Assembly: GCA_030147645.1 (NCBI GenBank)
Contig: JASBUY010000407.1
Location: 1 to 5,149, forward strand
DNA from: Aquabacter sp.
GTDB lineage: Bacteria; Pseudomonadota; Alphaproteobacteria; Rhizobiales; Xanthobacteraceae
Length of the DNA stretch: 5,149 nt
Reading direction: 5' to 3'
Position 1 is the first letter of the stretch; the number at the start of each line of letters is the position of its first letter. Of the stretch, positions 1-3,976 are shown piece after piece. A model generated the notes under the pieces. It was not told where the DNA came from and ran no database searches. It worked only from the letters and a program-made list of their open reading frames with translations. The position numbers were made by a program, and so were the translations under genes.

Positions 1-337
1 CTTCCCCTCCGGCCATTCCACCACCACCTTTGCCGCCGCCGTGGCCTTTGCCGCGCTGTTTCCGCGTGCGCGGACGATCCTGTTGCTGGCGGCCTTTCCC
101 GTCGCCGCGACCCGGATCGTGCTGAGCTCCCATTATCCCAGCGACGTGGTGGCCGGCGCGGTGCTTGGCACGGCGGCCGCCCTGTGGACCGTGAAGCTGT
201 TCGCGGCCCGCCGTCTGGTCTTTTGTGTTGCGCCGGATGGCGCTATTTCCCCCATGTCCGGCCCGACGCCGCGGCGGCTCGCGCGCCTCGTGGCGCCGGC
301 CGCGGCGCCGCCCGCCCTCGAAGAGGCCAGATCTTGA
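1..337 (+). CDS. PAP2-superfamily phosphatase, C-terminal part (5' end outside window)
   Basis: This is the 3' part of an open frame that enters from the left edge; the readable frame starts at base 2 and gives 111 residues before TGA at 335-337. Visible residues 2-5 are PSGH, the second conserved motif of PAP2/type 2 phosphatidic acid phosphatases. R38, H44 and D48, in the stretch TRIVLSSHYPSD, form the third motif (usually SR-x5-H-x3-D), which carries the catalytic histidine nucleophile and its aspartate partner. Hydrophobic stretches around residues 7-20, 25-36 and 49-68 fit membrane helices. A tail of about 40 residues rich in Ala, Pro and Arg follows. The family removes phosphate from membrane lipids such as undecaprenyl diphosphate, phosphatidate or lipid A, at the membrane surface. 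Substrate cannot be decided because the N-terminal first motif is missing. The internal GTG at 41 is not the start, since PSGH lies upstream of it. The next gene overlaps its stop codon, so the two are probably co-transcribed. Confidence 0.88.
   Translation, partial: FPSGHSTTTFAAAVAFAALFPRARTILLLAAFPVAATRIVLSSHYPSDVVAGAVLGTAAALWTVKLFAARRLVFCVAPDGAISPMSGPTPRRLARLVAPAAAPPALEEARS
320..326 (+). promoter_or_regulatory. Ribosome binding site fixing the TTG start of the glycosyltransferase
   Basis: GAAGAGG lies inside the last codons of the phosphatase gene, 7 bases before the TTG at 334. No ATG or GTG in this frame between here and the conserved VVIAVRDE block offers a better start. The site therefore supports a non-ATG start that overlaps the upstream stop, and it suggests translation re-initiation. 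Confidence 0.65.
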
Positions 338-1092
338 CCCTATCCGTCTCCGGCGCGCCCGAGCCTGCGCGCCTGTCCGTCGTCATCGCCGTGCGCGACG
401 AAGTGGACAATATCCTGCCCCTGGTGGCCGAGCTCGATGCCGCCCTGCTGCCGCTCGGCTATGAGCTGGTCTTCATCGATGACGGCTCCACCGACGGCAC
501 CGCCGAGCGCCTCGTCGAGGCCGCGCAGGGCCGCCCCTATGTGCGCGTGCTCACCCATGAGAAGTCCTGCGGCAAGTCCGCCGGCGTCGCCAGCGGCGCC
601 TGGGCCGCGCGCGGCGAGATCCTTCTTCTGCTGGACGGGGACGGGCAGAACAATCCCGCCTATCTCCCGCAAATGGTCGCCCTGCTGGACAAGGCCGGGC
701 CGTCCGCCGGCATGGTGCAGGGCGAGCGGCAGGGGCGGCAGGACACGCTCTTCAAGAAGGTGCAGTCGCGCCTCGCCAATTTCGTGCGCCGCGCGCTGCT
801 GCGCGACGGCACCCGCGACACCGGCTGCGGGCTGAAGGTGGTGCGGCGGGACATCTATCTGCGCCTGCCGCATTTCGAGGCGGTGCACCGCTTCACCCCC
901 GCGCTCGTGGCGCGCGAGGGCTATGAGGTCCTCACCTTCCCCGTGGTCGACCGGGCGCGCTGGCATGGCGTGTCAAAATACGGCTTCTGGAATCGGCTGT
1001 GGGTGGGAATCGGCGACATGCTGGGCGTGTGGTGGCTGCTGCGCCGGCGCAATGTGCAGAAGGTGGTGAAGGTTTATCCCGATGCTCATTGA
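334..1092 (+). CDS. Family 2 glycosyltransferase, polyprenyl-phosphate sugar transferase type (DPM1/ArnC-like)
   Basis: The chosen start is TTG at 334, which overlaps the upstream TGA as TTGA. It has a good Shine-Dalgarno, GAAGAGG at 320-326, 7 bases upstream, and gives 252 residues. The open frame extends back to 184, but that part overlaps the phosphatase gene and reads as arginine-rich shadow sequence. The GT-A fold begins at about residue 13 (LSVVIAVRDE). The nucleotide-binding DDGSTDGT is at 49-56 and the metal-binding DGDGQ at 101-105. The DTGCGLKVVRRDIY (162-175) and HRFTPALVAREGY (185-197) blocks follow, then HGVSKYGFWN (211-220), typical of dolichyl/polyprenyl-phosphate sugar synthases. 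A hydrophobic segment near 223-236 may sit on the membrane; there are no long C-terminal helices. The family moves a sugar from a nucleotide donor to polyprenyl phosphate on the cytoplasmic face. Neighbours suggest an LPS or lipid A modification donor, as for ArnC or rhizobial RgtE. The actual sugar is unknown, so I give no gene symbol. Confidence 0.88.
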   Translation: MTLSVSGAPEPARLSVVIAVRDEVDNILPLVAELDAALLPLGYELVFIDDGSTDGTAERLVEAAQGRPYVRVLTHEKSCGKSAGVASGAWAARGEILLLLDGDGQNNPAYLPQMVALLDKAGPSAGMVQGERQGRQDTLFKKVQSRLANFVRRALLRDGTRDTGCGLKVVRRDIYLRLPHFEAVHRFTPALVAREGYEVLTFPVVDRARWHGVSKYGFWNRLWVGIGDMLGVWWLLRRRNVQKVVKVYPDAH

Positions 1093-1414
1093 TCTCGCGA
1101 ACACCGTCGGCGAATACCTGCATGACGTCTTCATCACCCAGATCGACGGCTGGGTGATCCTGGGCTTCGTCGCCCAGTTCATGTTCACCATGCGCTTCGT
1201 GGTGCAATGGCTCGCCAGCGAACGGGCCGGGCGCAGCGTCATCCCGTTCGCCTTCTGGACCTTCTCGCTCGGCGGGGGGACGCTGCTGCTGGTCTATGCC
1301 ATCTATCGCCGCGACCCGGTCTTCATCGCCGGACAGGCGCTTTCCACCTTCATCTATATCCGTAACCTGCAATTCGCCCTGCGCGAGCGCCGCCAGAACC
1401 GGGCGGCGCCCTGA
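1082..1414 (+). CDS. Small membrane protein of the lipid A biosynthesis N-terminal (LAB_N) family
   Basis: This encodes 110 residues, starting at an ATG that overlaps the end of the glycosyltransferase gene by 11 bases. A weak Shine-Dalgarno, GAAGG at 1068-1072, lies 9 bases upstream. Three hydrophobic segments are visible at about 23-43, 54-74 and 78-97. Family-typical blocks are MRFVVQWLASE (37-47), the P55/FW58-59 region, the glycine and leucine run at 64-70, YAIYRRDPV (72-80) followed by GQ (84-85), and YIRN (92-95). The domain was named from its occurrence at the N-terminus of some LpxB proteins. Stand-alone copies like this one are common next to DPM-like glycosyltransferases. This one has no LpxB catalytic domain, so it should not be called lipid-A-disaccharide synthase. 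A role in helping the glycosyltransferase or in moving its lipid-linked sugar across the membrane is inference from gene order and topology. Confidence 0.85.
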   Translation: MLIDLANTVGEYLHDVFITQIDGWVILGFVAQFMFTMRFVVQWLASERAGRSVIPFAFWTFSLGGGTLLLVYAIYRRDPVFIAGQALSTFIYIRNLQFALRERRQNRAAP

Positions 1415-1434
1415 GCGCGCCTCAGGCGGCCGCC
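1402..1434. terminator. Possible shared bidirectional terminator stem between convergent genes
   Basis: GGCGGC (1402-1407) pairs with GCCGCC (1429-1434), and CCTGAG (1410-1415) pairs with CTCAGG (1421-1426). This gives two 6-bp stems separated by a 2x2 internal loop, with a 5-base loop CGCGC at the tip. The stem contains the stop codon of the LAB_N gene (1412-1414) and the opposite-strand stop codon of metC (1422-1424). Only 7 bases separate the two genes, so there is no room for a conventional terminator. No T-run follows on either strand, so termination is uncertain; GC-rich alanine codons could give this pairing by chance. Confidence 0.35.
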
Positions 1435-2603
1435 GCCATGGCGGCGAAGCCCCGGGCGAGGTCGGCCTGGAGGTCCGCCGGCTCCTCAAGGCCGATATGC
1501 AGGCGCATGGCCGGCCCGCCCGGCGCCCATGTGGTGGCGGTGCGGTAGCTGGAGCAGTCGAACGGGATGATCAGGCTTTCAAAGCCACCCCACGAATAGC
1601 CCATCCCGAACAGAGCGAGCGCATCGAAGAAGGCGGCAAAGGCGGGCTCGGGCACCGGCTTCAGGATGGCCGAGAACAGGCCACAGGCGCCGGTGAAGTC
1701 GCGCTTCCACAGGGCATGCCCCGCATCGCCCTCCAGCGCCGGATGGAGGACACGCGCCACTTCTGGCCGCGCCGCAAGCCACCGCGCCACCTCAAGGCCG
1801 GAGCGCCAATGCCGCTCCAGCCGCACCGCCATGGTGCGCAGCCCGCGTGACCCCAGCGCCGCATCGTCCGGGCTGACGCAGATGCCGAGATCGCCATGGG
1901 CGGAGAGGATCTGCTTGAAGACCGCGCCGCGCGCCGCGATCGTGCCGATATTCAGATCCGCATGGCCGGACAGATATTTGGTCCCCGCCATGATGGAGAC
2001 ATCGACGCCGAGCGCGAGCGGCTTGAGATAAAGCGGCGTCGCCCAGGTGTTGTCGATCAGCGTGACGAGACCGTGCGCCTTGGCCACCGCGACGATGGCC
2101 GGCACGTCCTGCACTTCCATGCTCTGCGAACCAGGGGACTCAAGGAAAATCGCCCGCGTGTTGGGCCGCAAGAGAGATTCGATGCCCGCGCCGATGAGCG
2201 GATCGTAATAGCTCACCTCGATGCCGCCCCGGCGCAGGACTCCGTCGCAGATGCGCCGCGTCGGGTTGTAGGCGGTGTCCACCATGAGCAGATGGTCGCC
2301 GGCCTTGAGCACACCCAGCAGGGCGACGGATATGGCGGAGAGGCCCGACGGCGTGAGCAAGGTTCCGTCGGCGCCCTCCAGAGCGGAGATGGCGGTTTCG
2401 AGCGCTTCCGTGGTGGGATTACCCCTGCGGCCATAGCTGTAGCGCCCGCTATGGTTCACGAGTGCGTCATAGCTGGGCGAGAGTACGGTGGAGCCGCGCA
2501 CCACCGGAGGATTGACGAAACCGTCGAACCGGAACGGGTCGCGCCCCAGGCGCACCACCTCGGTGGCGGGCGCATAGGTGATCTCGGGCACCGACGGCTT
2601 CAT
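1422..2603 (-). CDS. metC: Cystathionine beta-lyase
   Basis: This PLP-dependent enzyme splits cystathionine into homocysteine, pyruvate and ammonia in methionine synthesis (cytoplasm, Cys/Met metabolism PLP family). The 393-residue length is normal. K209 in AGTKYLSGHADLNIG is the expected Schiff-base lysine. D184 in LIDNTWATP should hold the PLP ring nitrogen. SGLSA (86-90) is the cofactor phosphate loop, YSYGRRGNPTTEALE (56-70) is the conserved N-terminal block, and R367 in MRLHIGLE fits the substrate-carboxylate arginine. GYSWGGFESL (335-344) favours beta-lyase over gamma-synthase or gamma-lyase. The ATG at 2603-2601 was chosen because GGGAG (2614-2610) precedes it by 6 bases. The frame extends upstream to 2690, but those residues match nothing in the family. 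The gene is transcribed divergently from aapJ and convergently to the envelope cluster. A related C-S lyase specificity cannot be fully excluded. Confidence 0.94.
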   Translation of the reverse strand: MKPSVPEITYAPATEVVRLGRDPFRFDGFVNPPVVRGSTVLSPSYDALVNHSGRYSYGRRGNPTTEALETAISALEGADGTLLTPSGLSAISVALLGVLKAGDHLLMVDTAYNPTRRICDGVLRRGGIEVSYYDPLIGAGIESLLRPNTRAIFLESPGSQSMEVQDVPAIVAVAKAHGLVTLIDNTWATPLYLKPLALGVDVSIMAGTKYLSGHADLNIGTIAARGAVFKQILSAHGDLGICVSPDDAALGSRGLRTMAVRLERHWRSGLEVARWLAARPEVARVLHPALEGDAGHALWKRDFTGACGLFSAILKPVPEPAFAAFFDALALFGMGYSWGGFESLIIPFDCSSYRTATTWAPGGPAMRLHIGLEEPADLQADLARGFAAMAAAA

Positions 2604-2609
2604 CACGAA

Positions 2610-2614
2610 CTCCC
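2610..2614 (-). promoter_or_regulatory. metC: Ribosome binding site deciding the metC start
   Basis: Read on the minus strand, GGGAG lies 6 bases before the ATG at 2603. It selects this start over the upstream in-frame start at 2690 and over the GTG directly before the ATG. Confidence 0.6.
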
Positions 2615-2620
2615 AAACAT

Positions 2621-2643
2621 GTTGAACGGCTTGCCGCGTCAAC
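2621..2643. promoter_or_regulatory. Nested inverted repeat upstream of metC, possible operator or leader hairpin
   Basis: GTTGA (2621-2625) is the inverse complement of TCAAC (2639-2643). Inside it, CGGC (2627-2630) is the inverse complement of GCCG (2633-2636). In the metC transcript this would fold as an interrupted stem with a small CAAG-type loop, 18-40 bases before the start codon. The adjacent AACATGTT (2616-2623) is a perfect 8-bp palindrome that overlaps its edge. The position suits control of metC, but I cannot match it to a known regulator site or to a SAM riboswitch. Confidence 0.3.
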
Positions 2644-2653
2644 GGAGGTCCTA

Positions 2654-2682
2654 TTGACCGGCCGGCCACAACCGAATGAGAT
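2654..2682 (+). promoter_or_regulatory. Weak candidate sigma-70-type promoter for aapJ
   Basis: TTGACC (2654-2659) is a good -35 match. After a 17-base spacer comes TGAGAT (2677-2682), only a 3 of 6 match to a -10 box. A transcript from here would have a leader of about 75-80 bases before aapJ. There is no better pair in the intergenic region, but the -10 is poor, so this is tentative. Confidence 0.25.
2655..2668. promoter_or_regulatory. Imperfect 14-bp palindrome between metC and aapJ
   Basis: TGACCGGCCGGCCA reads as its own inverse complement except at one symmetric pair of positions. It lies near the middle of the divergent intergenic region and overlaps the best -35-like sequence for aapJ (TTGACC, 2654-2659). 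It could be an operator for either gene, but GC-rich palindromes of this size also arise by chance in such a genome. Confidence 0.25.
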
Positions 2683-2767
2683 ACATCCATACGACGTCCC
2701 GGACGACGGCGTCGACCCGCCGGTGCGGGCGAACGCGGTCAGGGCTGGCTTGGGAGCGCATTACGCT

Positions 2768-3787
2768 ATGGCACGGACAATAAAGACCTTCCTGCTTGCC
2801 GCTGGCATGCTCGCCATCGGCGCCAGCGCCTCGGGCGCGGCGACGCTGGACGATGTGAAGGCCCGGGGCGCGCTCAACTGCGGCGTGTCGCAAGGGCTGC
2901 CGGGCTTCTCCAATCCCGACGACAAGGGCAATTGGACGGGCCTCGACGTGGATTTCTGTCGCGCCATCGCGGCAGCCATCTTCAATGATGCGACAAAGGT
3001 GAAGTTCTCGCCCCTCTCGGCGAAGGACCGCTTCACGGCGCTGCAATCGGGCGCCATCGACGTGCTCTCGCGCAACACCACCTGGACCATGTCGCGCGAC
3101 ACCACGCTCGGCTTCAACTTCGCCGGCGTGATGTATTATGACGGCCAGGGGTTCATGGTGCGCAAGTCGCTCAACCTGAAGGCCGTGAAGGACCTTAACG
3201 GCGCCTCCATCTGCGTCCAGACCGGCACCACCAACGAGCTGAATGTCGGCGATTACTTCCGCACCAACAATCTGAAGTACGAGCTGATCGCCTTCGCCAC
3301 CATCGACGAAACCATCAAGGCCTATGATTCCGGCCGCTGCGATGCGTTCACCGCCGACCAGTCGCAGCTTTATGCAGTGCGCCTGAAGCTGACCAATGCC
3401 GCCGACCACATGGTGCTGCCGCAGGTCATCTCCAAGGAGCCGCTCGGCCCGCTGGTGCGCCAGGGCGACGACCAGTGGTTCGACCTCGTGAAGTGGGTCG
3501 GCTTCGCGCTGCTCAACGCCGAGGAGCTCGGCATCACCTCGAAGAACGTCGACCAGATGGTCAACTCCGCCAATCCGGAGATCACGCGCCTGCTGGGCAC
3601 CGACGGCAAGTTCGGCGAGGCCATCGGTATCTCCAACGACTGGGTGGCCCGCATCGTGAAGCAGGTGGGCAATTATGGGGAGGTCTTCGACCGCAACCTC
3701 GGCCCCTCGACCCCGCTCGGCATCAATCGCGGCCAGAACAACCTCTGGAACAATGGCGGCCTGCAATACGGCATGCCGGTGCGCTGA
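2768..3787 (+). CDS. aapJ: General L-amino-acid ABC transporter, periplasmic binding protein AapJ
   Basis: This encodes a 339-residue family 3 solute-binding protein that captures polar and other L-amino acids in the periplasm and delivers them to AapQMP. Residues 1-24 form a signal peptide: R3/K6, hydrophobic 8-18, and likely cleavage after SGA or GAA at 24/25. GLDVDFCRAIAAAI (58-71) fits the family 3 signature. GTTNELNVGDYF (153-164), DSGRCDAFTADQSQL (187-201) and the C-terminal NRGQNNLWNNGGLQYGMPVR are strongly AapJ/BztA-like. Four cysteines in the mature part (38, 64, 149, 191) could form disulfides. The ATG at 2768 was chosen because the signal peptide begins there; GGGAG (2752-2756) lies 11 bases upstream, a rather long gap. 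The frame stays open back to 2654, but that part has no signal-peptide character. It is followed by a terminator-like hairpin and then aapQ, which fits high expression of the binding protein. Confidence 0.95.
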   Translation: MARTIKTFLLAAGMLAIGASASGAATLDDVKARGALNCGVSQGLPGFSNPDDKGNWTGLDVDFCRAIAAAIFNDATKVKFSPLSAKDRFTALQSGAIDVLSRNTTWTMSRDTTLGFNFAGVMYYDGQGFMVRKSLNLKAVKDLNGASICVQTGTTNELNVGDYFRTNNLKYELIAFATIDETIKAYDSGRCDAFTADQSQLYAVRLKLTNAADHMVLPQVISKEPLGPLVRQGDDQWFDLVKWVGFALLNAEELGITSKNVDQMVNSANPEITRLLGTDGKFGEAIGISNDWVARIVKQVGNYGEVFDRNLGPSTPLGINRGQNNLWNNGGLQYGMPVR

Positions 3788-3793
3788 GGCGCT

Positions 3794-3830
3794 GGCCCGG
3801 CGCTCCAAAGGGGCGCCGGGCCTTTTCATT
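3794..3830 (+). terminator. Intrinsic terminator or attenuator between aapJ and aapQ
   Basis: GGCCCGGCGC (3794-3803) pairs perfectly with GCGCCGGGCC (3813-3822). The stem continues through a T-G wobble and two C-G pairs to an AAA loop (3807-3809), 13 pairs in all. TTTTCATT follows directly at 3823-3830. It begins 6 bases after the aapJ stop codon. The short T-run suggests incomplete termination, so part of the transcription could continue into aapQ, while the stem would also protect the aapJ mRNA end. Confidence 0.85.
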
Positions 3831-3835
3831 CGATG

Positions 3836-3864
3836 ATTCAACAATTCAGTATAAGTCTTTGAAT
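3836..3864. promoter_or_regulatory. AT-rich spacer with -10-like box flanked by an inverted repeat
   Basis: Bases 3823-3875 are clearly AT-rich against the GC-rich surroundings. TATAAG (3850-3855) matches a -10 box at 5 of 6 positions, but no good -35 lies at the right distance (TTCATT or CATTCG are weak). ATTCAA (3836-3841) and TTGAAT (3859-3864) form a 6-bp inverted repeat with 17 bases between the arms, centred on the TATAAG box. This could be a second promoter for the permease genes with an operator over it. Evidence is by pattern only. Confidence 0.3.
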
Positions 3865-3976
3865 AACAACATTTAGGGCAGGAAGAGAGCGTCTGTCGCG
3901 TTGGATCGGCTGGGGGCGGTCGGTCCATTTCAAAGCAAAGATAAGGGCCAATGCGCCCATAGACTTCGAGGGGCTA

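Noticed and set aside
184..333. N-terminal extension of the glycosyltransferase frame
   Set aside because: It overlaps the phosphatase gene, is Arg/Gly/Ala-rich without structure, and a well-placed ribosome site supports the TTG at 334.
340..966. Minus-strand open frame of 208 codons opposite the glycosyltransferase
   Set aside because: The plus strand carries complete GT2 motifs; the antisense product is low in complexity and matches no family I know.
2616..2642. Promoter for metC with -35 TTGACG (2642-2637) and -10 CATGTT (2621-2616)
   Set aside because: The spacer is 15 bases, the -10 match is poor, and transcription would begin around 2609, inside or beyond the ribosome binding site.
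1896..2657. Plus-strand open frame of 253 codons opposite metC
   Set aside because: It mirrors the metC coding frame, has no recognisable motif or ribosome site, and its charged composition is typical of antisense frames in GC-rich DNA.
2604..2690. SAM-II riboswitch upstream of metC
   Set aside because: Expected from pathway context, but I cannot find its conserved blocks or pseudoknot partners; only a simple inverted repeat is visible.
2745..2762. Possible sigma-54 promoter before aapJ (TGGCTT...GCGCA)
   Set aside because: The GG and GC elements are separated by 9 rather than 10 bases, and TTGC is not matched.
2654..2767. N-terminal extension of aapJ starting at TTG 2654
   Set aside because: It would bury the signal peptide behind 38 residues rich in Pro and Arg. 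The ATG at 2768 begins the signal peptide directly.
2651..3928. Long minus-strand open frame of 425 codons opposite aapJ
   Set aside because: It is antisense to a gene with clear signal peptide and family motifs. Its product is rich in His, Glu, Ala and Arg without domain-like blocks, as expected for a GC-bias shadow frame.
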